The notes: generated by a model not told the origin, from the sequence alone. A stretch of DNA of 36,654 bases from Chloroflexota bacterium (GCA_002721675.1 PBLC01000016.1:1-36654), one strand, 5' to 3'. Positions 21,452 through 30,424 are shown, numbered from the stretch's first letter. A program made the numbers and translations.

Positions 21452-24155
21452 GATTATCTATCCAATCTTTTATATAATTGCCAGAATCTATAATTAAGTC
21501 CTCATTAAAACTATATCCTGGCAAGCAATTCAAAAAACTTTCTCCATAGGTTTTTGTTATTATCCTGCTGTCTCCGCAAACGATTGCTCCAAAATCTCTA
21601 TTTGATCTTATTAATCTTCCTATTCCTTGTTTAAATCTCCTTACTGCATCTGGAACTAAATATTCATTGAATGGGTCTATATATTTAAGGCTCCTAGCAT
21701 TTATCAAAGGATCATTAGGAACCGCAAAAGGTAATTTAGAAATAATTAGGACTTTAATATCCACATCAAATCCAAAATCTACACCTTGCCATATAGGGCC
21801 TGTACCTAACAAAATTGACCCTTCTTTTTTAAATTTACTTATTACTCTTGCTGCTCTACCATCAACTCCTTGAGAAATTATTTTTTTATTTAATGTAGAT
21901 TCTTTTAACCTTTTTCTTACGCTATTAAGAGAAGAATAAGAAGTAAATAATACTAAAATTTTACCTAAATCCTTTTCAGAAATATTTACTATCAAGTCAG
22001 AAAGGTTTTGAATATATAAATCATTGTTAGGTTCTGGCATGTCTTTAGGAATATAGAACAATACATTATTCTCATAATCAAATTCAGAATCAAAAATTCT
22101 ATACTCGTCCAAATATACTAGGCCTATTTGATTACAGAACTCGTCTGGAGAATCAAATGAGGTAAGTGTAGCTCCTGTTAATATAACATTATTTTGATCT
22201 TTAAATATTGTTTCACGTAATTCATTTTTTACATTAATAGGGGAACTAATTAGTTCAAAATTTTCTTGGTTAAACATTTCAAACCATGCCACCATATTAT
22301 TGTCTTCGAGTGAAAAAATAGAGATCAATTTACTGATTTCGTTTTCAAGCATACTTATCGAATTAATAATATTTTGAAATAATGTTTCTTCTATTTCTTC
22401 ATAGTTCACGTAAACTCTTTCAAATAGATTTTCTGCCATAATTTCTTTAGCAAACTCATAAACATCAATCATTTCGATTGTAGAATTTAAAGAATTATCA
22501 TCAAAAATATATTTTCCATAATTTTTCTGATTATCAATATTTTCTTTCAAAAAAATGTTCAATATTTCTAATTTTTCAATAAATTTCTCTGATTTATTAA
22601 TAAAATTTATTAAATATTTAGTGTCATAATTAGGATTATTTTTTATAGAATCTAAATAATTCTTTATTGATTTATTCAAACTTAAAAATGTGTTTATCCT
22701 TACTTTCTTTGTAAAGGCATCTGTTGCGACATTCTGAATTTCATGAGCCTCATCTATTATCAAATAATTTATATCTTTCAATAGACTTCTATCAGTCACG
22801 GAGGTAGACATAGCCAAAGAATGATTAATCAATAGAATGTCTGATTCTTTGGCATTCTTTCTAGCAATATCTATATAGCATTTATTGCACTTTTTTATAC
22901 ATGATTCATTTGAAGAAGAAAATTTAGAAAATACATAATGGTCATTTTTTAAATCAACTTCACTTATATCACCTGAAAGTGTAAATTCGTCCCATTTCAG
23001 TAATTTAAATAAAACTCTTGCTTCTCTAAAATCATTAGGTTCATAATGTTTTATTATTTCTTTGCATAGATAATTTTTTCTTCCTTTTAATATTGAAATA
23101 TTTATATCTCCTAACTCCCCAGAATCTTCAAGATATGATCTAATCAAGGCCCAATCTTTATTAATTATCTGATCTTGAAGAGCAATTGTATTTGTAGCAA
23201 TAACAGCTTTAGAATTATTTTTTAATATGTCTATTACAATTGGTGCTAAATACCCTAACGTTTTACCTGTTCCAGGACTTGCTTCAATTAAATTTATTTT
23301 AGGTTTAGGTAATTTTTTTTCTATGAATTCAGACATTTCAATTTGATTGAGTCTTTTTTCATAGTTTTCTATATATCTTCCAATGCCATCATTACTAAAG
23401 AAATCAGAACATTTATCTGGAAATTTAATCTTTTTATTAATCTTTTTATTAATAATAACCTTTTCTTTATCTAATCTTTTTCCTTTTTCAATTGAATTTG
23501 ATTCTGAAATATAATTTGATATAAATTTTGGTGCAAACTTTATACCTGAATTTTCTTTTAAATGAATATCACTAAATTTACTATTTATAGAACCTAAATT
23601 TACCTGGACCTTTAATAATTCAATAAAAAGATTTAATGTAGCTTCTGCGTCATTTTTTGCTCTGTGAAATTTATCAACATTAATATTAAATAAACTTGAT
23701 AAAGCCTGAAGATTATATTCACCCTTGTCTAATAGCACGAAAGCTAAATCATATGTATCAATAATTGTTCCGGTAAATTTAAATCCATTTTTTCTTAAAA
23801 AATCAATATCAAAATTGGCATTATGGGCAATAATTAAATGTTGCTCCCCTTTTTCATTAGAATAAAAATCTGTGAATTCATCTTTAATTTCATCTATTGT
23901 AGGTACATTCGCTTGCTCTACATCATTGTTTGTTATCCCCGTGAGTTCAGTAATAAATTCCCCAATCCGTATCCCTGGGTTTATTAACTGAGAATAAGAT
24001 TCATAGCTTTGATCTTCAATATTTAACTTAGTGGCACCAACTTCAATAATCATATCTTCCTCTGGTCTTAAGCCAGTCGTCTCTACATCTAACGAAACAA
24101 CAGATCCTGATGGTGATAATAATTTAAGAATTTCTATAAGTTCTTTATGAATCAT
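21444..24155 (-). CDS. dinG: Exonuclease-DinG fusion: DnaQ-like 3'-5' exonuclease plus XPD/DinG superfamily 2 helicase
   Basis: A 903-aa two-part DNA-processing enzyme. Residues 18-185 are a DEDDh exonuclease (DVETTG at 23-28, AHNANFDIDFL at 110-120, HRAKNDAEAT at 164-173). Residues 250-900 are a DinG/XPD-type helicase with Walker A PGTGKT at 294-299, DEAH at 468-471 and motif VI QGIGRLIR. Four cysteines at 364, 419, 423 and 426 sit where XPD and E. coli DinG bind a [4Fe-4S] cluster. From memory, the Bacillus-type exonuclease fusion is often reported without the cluster, so this may be a mixed form. It heads a two-gene repair operon with ogg. Likely roles are processing of R-loops, D-loops or damaged DNA ends. 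Confidence 0.92.
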   Translation of the reverse strand: MIHKELIEILKLLSPSGSVVSLDVETTGLRPEEDMIIEVGATKLNIEDQSYESYSQLINPGIRIGEFITELTGITNNDVEQANVPTIDEIKDEFTDFYSNEKGEQHLIIAHNANFDIDFLRKNGFKFTGTIIDTYDLAFVLLDKGEYNLQALSSLFNINVDKFHRAKNDAEATLNLFIELLKVQVNLGSINSKFSDIHLKENSGIKFAPKFISNYISESNSIEKGKRLDKEKVIINKKINKKIKFPDKCSDFFSNDGIGRYIENYEKRLNQIEMSEFIEKKLPKPKINLIEASPGTGKTLGYLAPIVIDILKNNSKAVIATNTIALQDQIINKDWALIRSYLEDSGELGDINISILKGRKNYLCKEIIKHYEPNDFREARVLFKLLKWDEFTLSGDISEVDLKNDHYVFSKFSSSNESCIKKCNKCYIDIARKNAKESDILLINHSLAMSTSVTDRSLLKDINYLIIDEAHEIQNVATDAFTKKVRINTFLSLNKSIKNYLDSIKNNPNYDTKYLINFINKSEKFIEKLEILNIFLKENIDNQKNYGKYIFDDNSLNSTIEMIDVYEFAKEIMAENLFERVYVNYEEIEETLFQNIINSISMLENEISKLISIFSLEDNNMVAWFEMFNQENFELISSPINVKNELRETIFKDQNNVILTGATLTSFDSPDEFCNQIGLVYLDEYRIFDSEFDYENNVLFYIPKDMPEPNNDLYIQNLSDLIVNISEKDLGKILVLFTSYSSLNSVRKRLKESTLNKKIISQGVDGRAARVISKFKKEGSILLGTGPIWQGVDFGFDVDIKVLIISKLPFAVPNDPLINARSLKYIDPFNEYLVPDAVRRFKQGIGRLIRSNRDFGAIVCGDSRIITKTYGESFLNCLPGYSFNEDLIIDSGNYIKDWIDNHE

Positions 24156-24210
24156 TTGACTGAATTTATTCCTTTAGTTATCGTACCGTATCATAAACAA
24201 AAAAGTTACT

Positions 24211-25176
24211 ATGAAAGTTGCAAGATTAACTTCTAGAAAAAAAATAGAATTTACTGAATCGGATATTATTGAGCCAAGAGATGGCGAATGCTTGTTAAAA
24301 GTAAAGGTTGTTTCAATATGTGGAACTGACGTTAGAAGAGAATTCGACAAAGATCTTCCTGAAGATAATTACCCATTACCAATTGGTACTCCATGCCATG
24401 AGGTTGTAGGAGAAATATACAGATCTAGATCTAAGTTATTCAATGAAGGCGAAAGAGTACTGGCAGTCCCGACAGCTGATAATGGTTTACAAGAATATTT
24501 AACACTGAATGAAAATAGGTTTGTTAGGCTTCCTGATGAAGGACCACTAGATGAATGGGTAATGTGTCAACATAGCGGGACAGTTTTGTACGCTAGCAAA
24601 AAATGGGGTGATACTACAGGAAAAACTATAGCTGTATTAGGTCAAGGTGGAATTGGTATATCGTTTTCTATGATTGCATCAATGAAAGGTGCCAGTAAGG
24701 TAATTGGGATTGATTTGAATCAATCAAGATTAGATATAGCATCAAATTTGGGTACAACTCATAGTATAAACCCAGAAAATTCTGATCTTATTGAAAGTAT
24801 TTCAGAAATAACAAATGGAGATATGGCTGACATAGTGATTGAAGCCACAGGTAGGCCAGAGGGTTTAAATTCATGCGTCGATATAGTCAAAAAACATGGT
24901 ACTGTCATTTGTTTCGGACTAACTACAGAAGAATTTATCCCATTCAGCCAAAATAATTTTTTATCAAAAAATTGTACTATGATTTCAACTTTAATTGCAG
25001 GAACCTCTACACCATTAAAAGAGATAAAAGAAATGATTGAATTAAGGAAAAAAGGACTTATCGATCCAGGAAAATTAAAAACACACAACATGTCTTGGCT
25101 AAATGTTCAGGAGGCATTTGATCTTTACAGTTCACATTCTGAAGGCTTGGTAAAGATAGCCTTAAAAGTTAGTTAA
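24211..25176 (+). CDS. Zinc-type medium-chain alcohol dehydrogenase lacking the structural-zinc lobe
   Basis: An MDR-family NAD(P)-dependent dehydrogenase. The GroES-like domain carries catalytic zinc ligands Cys37, His63 and Glu64 (in PCHE rather than the usual GHE), with Cys119 as a likely fourth ligand. A Rossmann motif GQGGIG is at 144-149. The four-cysteine structural-zinc loop of classical alcohol dehydrogenases is missing, which explains the short 321-aa length. It is divergent from the dinG gene across 55 bp. The substrate is unknown; sugar-acid or polyol oxidation would fit the other catabolic genes in the window. Confidence 0.87.
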   Translation: MKVARLTSRKKIEFTESDIIEPRDGECLLKVKVVSICGTDVRREFDKDLPEDNYPLPIGTPCHEVVGEIYRSRSKLFNEGERVLAVPTADNGLQEYLTLNENRFVRLPDEGPLDEWVMCQHSGTVLYASKKWGDTTGKTIAVLGQGGIGISFSMIASMKGASKVIGIDLNQSRLDIASNLGTTHSINPENSDLIESISEITNGDMADIVIEATGRPEGLNSCVDIVKKHGTVICFGLTTEEFIPFSQNNFLSKNCTMISTLIAGTSTPLKEIKEMIELRKKGLIDPGKLKTHNMSWLNVQEAFDLYSSHSEGLVKIALKVS

Positions 25177-25567
25177 CAGTTCTTTCAATTAATTGAGGTA
25201 AAAGTAAAGAGGAAATTAAAACATAAAATAATATGTTACCAATTTTGTGAATATTAAAGCGCGCCCCTCTAATTAGTAAAAATATAATATATATAGAGGG
25301 AAAAGAAAGTGCTAAAAAGGAGTAATACACTAATCCTTTAGAATAGTTTCCAATAAAGTACAGATATCCAAAACCCAAAAAAATAAATATAAGCAAAGAG
25401 GATAAATTTATTATAAAAACTGCCAAAATATACACTTTTAAAATTGATATATCTTTATTAAGAAAAAATTTAAATAATGGTGAAGAAGTTTTTGTAAGTA
25501 CAATAGCTGAATATGCTGTCAATATAGAACTGTAAAAAAACGAAACTAAAAATACACTAATTATCAA
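25169..25567 (-). CDS. Small hypothetical membrane protein (four predicted helices)
   Basis: No family was recognised. The protein of about 132 aa is almost entirely hydrophobic, with four predicted membrane segments separated by short basic loops (KDISILK, RGARFNIHKIG). The frame also offers a TTG six bases further upstream. The TTG used here has an AGAGGG ribosome-binding site at ideal seven-base spacing, so it is preferred. It overlaps the end of ispE by 11 bp and is the last gene of the lepA-rsmA-ispE run. Its 3' end overlaps the convergent alcohol dehydrogenase gene by 8 bp. Confidence 0.65.
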   Translation of the reverse strand: MIISVFLVSFFYSSILTAYSAIVLTKTSSPLFKFFLNKDISILKVYILAVFIINLSSLLIFIFLGFGYLYFIGNYSKGLVYYSFLALSFPSIYIIFLLIRGARFNIHKIGNILFYVLISSLLLPQLIERTVN

Positions 25568-26384
25568 TATCAAACCCTCTATCTATTATTGAATATTTTT
25601 GAAAATTAGAAGAACTTACATCTTGATTACTAATTGAAACCAAAATCATGCCAGCGCCAGTAAGAAAACAATTTCCAAATTTTTCTGTCATTTCTTCATG
25701 CTTTATTGAGAGTTTTGGAAATTTTTTAAAGGCTATATTTTGAAAACAATTAAAGTAATCTCCTGATTTTAAGTATTCATTTTTTTGTATTTTTCTTTTA
25801 ACTTTTTGAGTCAAACATCCGTCTGTATAGTCAATCGAATCTATAGACCTAAACATTTTTTTAGTTTTATTTTTTATATCTATTTGGGGGTCATACAAAT
25901 AAACAAATTCATTTCTCAAATTATTTAATTTATAAACCCTTTCACCTAATCCTTCCACAAAACATGTGCCACCTTTAAAGAAAAAAGGCAGGTCTGAGCC
26001 TAATTTAGATGAAAATAACGATAATTCTTCTACTGGAATATTTAACTTTAGAATATTATTTATCCCCATAATTACTGAAGAAGCGTTACTCGAGCCGCCA
26101 CCAAGACCCGATGAAACAGGAATATTTTTAGAAATAACAACTTTAAACGAATCATTTAAGTTATAGGCACGTTTAAAATTCTTTATAGCTTTATAAACAA
26201 TATTATCTTCTTCAGCAATCAACCCGCTACCCATATCCACAGAGTCCTTATCTGATTCTTTTATGGTAATTTCATCTCTTAGGCTAATATTTTGATATAT
26301 ACCTCTAAGGTCATGATATCCATTTTTTAGTTTAGACAATATCTCAATTACTAAATTTATTTTTGCATAAGAATATATTTTCAT
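25557..26384 (-). CDS. ispE: 4-diphosphocytidyl-2-C-methyl-D-erythritol kinase
   Basis: This GHMP kinase phosphorylates CDP-methylerythritol in the non-mevalonate isoprenoid pathway. Visible signatures are the N-terminal AKINLVIEIL with Lys8, the ATP-binding glycine loop PVSSGLGGGSSNAS at 89-102, and the catalytic aspartate Asp131 in GSDLPFFF. The length of 275 aa is typical. It overlaps rsmA by four bases (ATGA), an rsmA-ispE order common in bacteria. It indicates that isoprenoids are made from pyruvate and glyceraldehyde phosphate in this organism. Confidence 0.95.
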   Translation of the reverse strand: MKIYSYAKINLVIEILSKLKNGYHDLRGIYQNISLRDEITIKESDKDSVDMGSGLIAEEDNIVYKAIKNFKRAYNLNDSFKVVISKNIPVSSGLGGGSSNASSVIMGINNILKLNIPVEELSLFSSKLGSDLPFFFKGGTCFVEGLGERVYKLNNLRNEFVYLYDPQIDIKNKTKKMFRSIDSIDYTDGCLTQKVKRKIQKNEYLKSGDYFNCFQNIAFKKFPKLSIKHEEMTEKFGNCFLTGAGMILVSISNQDVSSSNFQKYSIIDRGFDIDN

Positions 26385-27178
26385 AATTCATTAATTTTAT
26401 TGAATATTTTTTGCCAGTCATCAATCTCTATGTTTCCAGGTCTTAGGTCAGGATCAATACCTATCCCAATTAATTGACTTTTTAATATATCTTTTTCAAT
26501 TTTTAAAGACATTGATAGCGAATTTATTAATGTCTTTCTTGGCGCTTTATAACCTTTTTTTATAAAACTTAATAGTGTTTCAGGTTCATCTACTATTATA
26601 TTTTCTTCTTTGGTTTCTAGTAAAATTATCGATGAAATTACCTTTGGAATTGGTTCAAATGCTTCTTTTGGGACATCTATAATTTTTTTAACTTTTGAAT
26701 ACATTTGAATCGAGTGTCCAATAAATTTCATTTTTGGAATTACTGATAAATAATTATCTGCAACTTCTTTTTGTATCATTACAATTAAATATTTAGGTTT
26801 TTTTACAGAGGTAATGAAATTCCTTACAATCATATTTGCTGAATAATATGGCAAATTTCCTACTAATAAATACGGACCATTGAACATTTCATCTTCATCA
26901 TCTATTTTATATAGCGCTGCATCTATATTAAAAAATCTTACCTTATCTTCTTGATGTTTATTTATTAAATTTATATATAACTTTTTATCAAGTTCAATCC
27001 CTATAAATTCCTCAGAATATCTTATTAAGTCAGATGTTATTGACCCTGATCCAGGGCCAATCTCTAATATATTTTTTAATCCAAGATCCTTAACGCAATC
27101 AACAATTATTGCTTTATACTTTGGATCTACTAAAAAATGTTGTCCTAATTTAGGCTTCTTCGTACTACTTTGCTTCAT
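26381..27178 (-). CDS. rsmA: 16S rRNA (adenine(1518)-N(6)/adenine(1519)-N(6))-dimethyltransferase
   Basis: The KsgA/RsmA enzyme that dimethylates two adjacent adenines near the 3' end of 16S rRNA late in 30S assembly. The conserved start KPKLGQHFLVDP, the SAM-binding LEIGPGSGSIT (38-48) with acidic Glu62, and the catalytic NLPYYSA (108-114) are all present. A C-terminal helical domain follows. The length of 265 aa is typical. It overlaps the end of lepA by 14 bp and is coupled to ispE by an ATGA. Confidence 0.96.
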   Translation of the reverse strand: MKQSSTKKPKLGQHFLVDPKYKAIIVDCVKDLGLKNILEIGPGSGSITSDLIRYSEEFIGIELDKKLYINLINKHQEDKVRFFNIDAALYKIDDEDEMFNGPYLLVGNLPYYSANMIVRNFITSVKKPKYLIVMIQKEVADNYLSVIPKMKFIGHSIQMYSKVKKIIDVPKEAFEPIPKVISSIILLETKEENIIVDEPETLLSFIKKGYKAPRKTLINSLSMSLKIEKDILKSQLIGIGIDPDLRPGNIEIDDWQKIFNKINEL

Positions 27179-28991
27179 TTTTTAACACTGCCATAAAAGC
27201 TTCCTGAGGAACTTCAACAGAGCCGAGTTTCTTCATTCTTTTTTTTCCTTCAGCTTGCTTCTGTAATAATTTCCTTTTTCTAGATATATCTCCACCATAG
27301 CATTTTGCAGTAACGTTTTTCCTTAAAGCCTTAACAGTCTCTCTTGAAATAATCTTGCTCCCGACTGCTGCCTGAATTGGTATGTCAAATAATTGCCTTG
27401 GAATAAGTTCTTTTAATTTTGAAACTAATTGCCTACCTATTATCAGAGAATTTTCTGAATGAACTATGATAGAAAGGGCATCGACTTTCTCTTCATTAAC
27501 AAGAATTTGCAATTTAACTAATTTCTCATCTTTAGGATCGGTTAACTGGTAATCCATAGAAGCATATCCTTTTGTTGAAGATTTTAATTGGCTATGAAAA
27601 TCAGTTAGTATCTCAGCTAAAGGCATATTAAATTCTAATAAAACCCTTTGATTCTCTGAATTTGAACCTTCTCCTCCACCTTGTAACCATTCCATTTTTT
27701 TGTATTCACCTCTTTTAGAAACTACTATATCGATTACTGGACCTATAAATTTTGACGGACATAATATTGATAAATCCACAAATGGTTCTAATACTTTTTG
27801 AATCTTTTCATCTTCCGGCCATTTAGAAGGGTCATCAACATCGATTACTTTGCCTGATATAGTTTCTACAGTATATTTTACGGTAGGAGCAGTAACGATT
27901 AAATCAAGCCCATACTCTCTTTCCAGTCTTTCCTGAATAATATCCATATGCAGAAGACCCAAAAAACCACACCTAAACCCAAAACCTAGAGCACCAGAAC
28001 TTTCTGGTTCAAAAATCAATGAGGCATCATTTAGTTGAAGTTTACCCAACGCATCTCGTAAATCTGAATAGTCATCTCCGTCTGTAGGATAAAGCCCACT
28101 AAACACCATTGGTTTTGCCGACTCGTAACCTTTTAGTGCTTCGGTGGAGGGATTCTCTTTAATAGTTAATGTCTCTCCAACTCTGCAATCAGCAACATTT
28201 TTTAAACCAGTAGCAACATAACCTACTTCCCCAATAGTTAATTTATCTATCTCATTAAGATTTGGCTCAAAGATTCCTACCTCATTCGCCTCTACAATTT
28301 TATTCGTAGACATCAACATTAAATTGTCATCTTTTCTTAATTCGCCATTTACTAATCTTATATAAGCTATTACTCCTTTAAATTGATCATATTTTGAATC
28401 AAACACCAAGGCTTGCATAGGATTTTTAATATCTCCAGAAGGAGGAGGTATTTTTTTAATAACATGCTCTATTAAATCTTCTACACCTTCACCAGTTTTT
28501 GCAGATACTTTTAGTATCTCATTTTCACTAAAACCTAAAGATGAATTTATTTCACTCATGACCCTGTCGACTTGAGCGTTAGGTGAATCAATTTTATTAA
28601 GTACTGGAATAATTACCACATTTTGTTCTATTGCAAGATAAACGTTCGCTAATGTTTGTGCCTGAATTCCTTGAGTGCAATCAATTAATAAAAGTGCTCC
28701 TTCACATGCAGCAAGAGATCTTGATACTTCATAATTAAAATCCACATGGCCAGGTGTATCTATTAAATTTAACTGAAAGTTTGTAGGTCCTGACTTATAA
28801 TTCAACCTCATTGCCTGAGCTTTTATGGTAATTCCTCTTTCTTTTTCAAGATCCATAGTATCCAGCAATTGATCCTCAGTTTCTCCTCTTTTTTTACCTA
28901 ATGAAATATCAATGAGTCTATCAGCTAAAGTAGATTTGCCATGATCAATATGTGCAATAATTGAAAAATTTCTTATATATTTCTTATCCAT
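27165..28991 (-). CDS. lepA: Elongation factor 4 (LepA), translational GTPase
   Basis: A ribosome-associated GTPase implicated in back-translocation and ribosome assembly. From the chosen start it has G1 AHIDHGKST at 13-21, DTPGHVDF, NKID, elongation-factor domains II, III and V, and the LepA-specific C-terminal domain (KCYGGDISRKRKLLQKQAEG). The 608-aa length is standard. The frame stays open 45 bases further upstream, but those codons are the tRNA-Leu gene read through, so the ATG beginning MDKKYIRNFS is the true start. Only three bases separate it from the encoded CCA of the tRNA, leaving no room for a Shine-Dalgarno after tRNA processing. Confidence 0.97.
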   Translation of the reverse strand: MDKKYIRNFSIIAHIDHGKSTLADRLIDISLGKKRGETEDQLLDTMDLEKERGITIKAQAMRLNYKSGPTNFQLNLIDTPGHVDFNYEVSRSLAACEGALLLIDCTQGIQAQTLANVYLAIEQNVVIIPVLNKIDSPNAQVDRVMSEINSSLGFSENEILKVSAKTGEGVEDLIEHVIKKIPPPSGDIKNPMQALVFDSKYDQFKGVIAYIRLVNGELRKDDNLMLMSTNKIVEANEVGIFEPNLNEIDKLTIGEVGYVATGLKNVADCRVGETLTIKENPSTEALKGYESAKPMVFSGLYPTDGDDYSDLRDALGKLQLNDASLIFEPESSGALGFGFRCGFLGLLHMDIIQERLEREYGLDLIVTAPTVKYTVETISGKVIDVDDPSKWPEDEKIQKVLEPFVDLSILCPSKFIGPVIDIVVSKRGEYKKMEWLQGGGEGSNSENQRVLLEFNMPLAEILTDFHSQLKSSTKGYASMDYQLTDPKDEKLVKLQILVNEEKVDALSIIVHSENSLIIGRQLVSKLKELIPRQLFDIPIQAAVGSKIISRETVKALRKNVTAKCYGGDISRKRKLLQKQAEGKKRMKKLGSVEVPQEAFMAVLKNEAK

Positions 28992-28994
28992 AAA

Positions 28995-29078
28995 TGGTGG
29001 GGGAGAAAGGAGTCGAACCTTCACGCCTTGCGGCACATGCTCCTAAGGCATGCGTGTCTGCCATTTCACCACTCCCCC
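28995..29078 (-). tRNA. tRNA-Leu (anticodon UAG), CCA encoded
   Basis: A complete 84-nt class II tRNA. It has a perfect seven-pair acceptor stem (GGGGGAG with CTCCCCC), a three-pair D stem, a five-pair anticodon stem (CATGC/GCATG) around the loop CTTAGGA with anticodon UAG at 29043-29045, a 13-nt variable arm with a GCC-GCAA-GGC hairpin, a T arm with TTCGA, discriminator A73, and an encoded CCA. The long variable arm and A73 confirm leucine identity. It lies just upstream of lepA in the same direction. Confidence 0.97.
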
Positions 29079-29101
29079 ATTAATTACTTGTTTCCAATGG
29101 A

Positions 29102-29110
29102 ATTATAACA
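29102..29110 (-). promoter_or_regulatory. Extended -10 promoter of the tRNA-Leu-lepA run
   Basis: On the minus strand the sequence reads TGTTATAAT, a perfect extended -10 element (TG-N-TATAAT). It lies about 24 bases before the first tRNA nucleotide, in the short gap after the hypothetical 139-aa gene. No good -35 is visible, as expected for an extended -10 promoter. Initiation would fall near base 29095, giving a short tRNA 5' leader for RNase P. Confidence 0.7.
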
Positions 29111-29130
29111 GCACCTATTTATAATTTTCA

Positions 29131-29550
29131 TTATGGAAGGAAATCAAGTATATACAAAGTTTTTCCATTAGGGCCAATAAACTTTATAGATTCCTCGCTT
29201 TGAATATGAAATCTAGCCTTTTCAGTTAAATAAAATAAGGGGTCACCCTGAACATTTATCTCCTTTTTTATTATAGAAATATCTAATTCTGGGTACTTAA
29301 TGCTTACCAATTTGTTTGAAATTAATAATTCGAGCCCTTCTTCTAGTAATTGGCTAACCTGAAAATCTATATCTCTGGAATTTAAAATTTGATTATCTGG
29401 ATCGTATTTACTGTAAGTATTTTTAATTCTTGAAATAACGTTTTCTTTTATAATTATTGAGCCTATAGGTTCTTTTTGAAAAACTAAAAATTGAAGTATA
29501 GGCCTAAATAACTCATTGACTCTTAAAGGGTTGGAAAATTCGAAATTCAA
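29131..29550 (-). CDS. Hypothetical protein, possibly winged-helix-like
   Basis: A 139-aa protein of no recognised family. It has a helical N-terminal half (VNELFRPILQFLV), an acidic helix (QVSQLLEEGLELLISNKLVSI), and a C-terminal strand-turn-strand with DPLFYLTEKARFHIQ, reminiscent of the wing and final helix of a winged-helix domain. Its ATG overlaps the panB stop by four bases (ATGA), so it is translated with panB. A role in pantothenate metabolism is not implied by anything else in the sequence. Confidence 0.75.
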   Translation of the reverse strand: MNFEFSNPLRVNELFRPILQFLVFQKEPIGSIIIKENVISRIKNTYSKYDPDNQILNSRDIDFQVSQLLEEGLELLISNKLVSIKYPELDISIIKKEINVQGDPLFYLTEKARFHIQSEESIKFIGPNGKTLYILDFLP

Positions 29551-30413
29551 TCTTTAGAAAATTTATTGCTATATTCTACTATTTGCTTTAAGTCTTCTCC
29601 CTCTATTGAATAAAGATGTTTTTCTTCAGGGAAAAGGTTTTTCTCAATATCATCTTTATAGTTACTGAATGCTTTCTTGATTATTGATGATAGGTCTGCA
29701 TATTTTTTTACAAATTTTGGATCAACGTCACCAACAAATAGCCCCAACATATCATGAGAAATCACTAATTGACCATCTACATTTCTTCCAGACCCAATAC
29801 CATACAATGGGTTCTTTACATGTTTATATATTTCTGCAGTTACTTCTTCAGGAACACATTCTAACAAATGAAATACAGCACCAGCCTTTTCTACAGCCAA
29901 TATGTCTTTCAGCAATTTTTTAAATGAACTTAAACTTCTTCCTTGAATTCTGTACCCACCTATTTGCGCTAAACTCTGCGGGGTGAGACCTAAATGAGAA
30001 ACTACAGGAATTCCAGCATTTGAAATTGCAGTAATTCTTGATGACATTTCGTCCCCACCTTCAAGTTTAACTGCATCGCAACCTATTGCCATTAATCTTC
30101 CTGCATTTCTGACTGCATCTTCGTCGCTTATTTGATATGACATATAAGGCAAGTCACCAACAATAAAACAATGATCAGAACCTTTAACAACAGACTTGGT
30201 AAACATAATCATGTCTTCCATAGTTACTGAAATAGTTGAGGATTTCCCCATCATTGTCATGCCTCCAGAATCACCAACAAGTATCATGTCAATTCCGGCT
30301 TCATCTGCAAATCTAGCAGTTGCAAAATCATAAGCTGTCAGCCAAGAAATCTTTTTTTTATTTTTCTTTCTATTCCTAAGTACAGGAAGTGTTATCTTCT
30401 TTCTTTCTGTCAT
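29547..30413 (-). CDS. panB: 3-methyl-2-oxobutanoate hydroxymethyltransferase (ketopantoate hydroxymethyltransferase)
   Basis: Transfers a hydroxymethyl group from methylenetetrahydrofolate to ketoisovalerate, the first committed step of pantothenate and coenzyme A synthesis. Metal and substrate residues are visible: Asp48 in LVGDSGG, Asp87 in VGDLPYMSY, Lys116 and Glu118 in AVKLEGG, and the LLECVPEEV segment with the catalytic glutamate. The region DSGGMTMMGKSS departs from the usual DSLGM-x3-GYDS, so the active-site entry differs slightly. The length of 288 aa is normal. A strong AGGAG ribosome-binding site sits six bases before the ATG. No panC or panD is in the window. Confidence 0.9.
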   Translation of the reverse strand: MTERKKITLPVLRNRKKNKKKISWLTAYDFATARFADEAGIDMILVGDSGGMTMMGKSSTISVTMEDMIMFTKSVVKGSDHCFIVGDLPYMSYQISDEDAVRNAGRLMAIGCDAVKLEGGDEMSSRITAISNAGIPVVSHLGLTPQSLAQIGGYRIQGRSLSSFKKLLKDILAVEKAGAVFHLLECVPEEVTAEIYKHVKNPLYGIGSGRNVDGQLVISHDMLGLFVGDVDPKFVKKYADLSSIIKKAFSNYKDDIEKNLFPEEKHLYSIEGEDLKQIVEYSNKFSKD

Positions 30414-30419
30414 CTTCTT

Positions 30420-30424
30420 CTCCT
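30420..30424 (-). promoter_or_regulatory. Shine-Dalgarno site for panB
   Basis: AGGAG on the minus strand lies six bases upstream of the panB ATG. It fixes the start and is one of the stronger ribosome-binding sites in this window. Confidence 0.75.

Noticed and set aside
28992-29036. Longer lepA start giving an extra 15 N-terminal residues
   Set aside because: Those codons are the 3' half of the tRNA-Leu gene read in frame; MDKKYIRNFS is the conserved LepA start.
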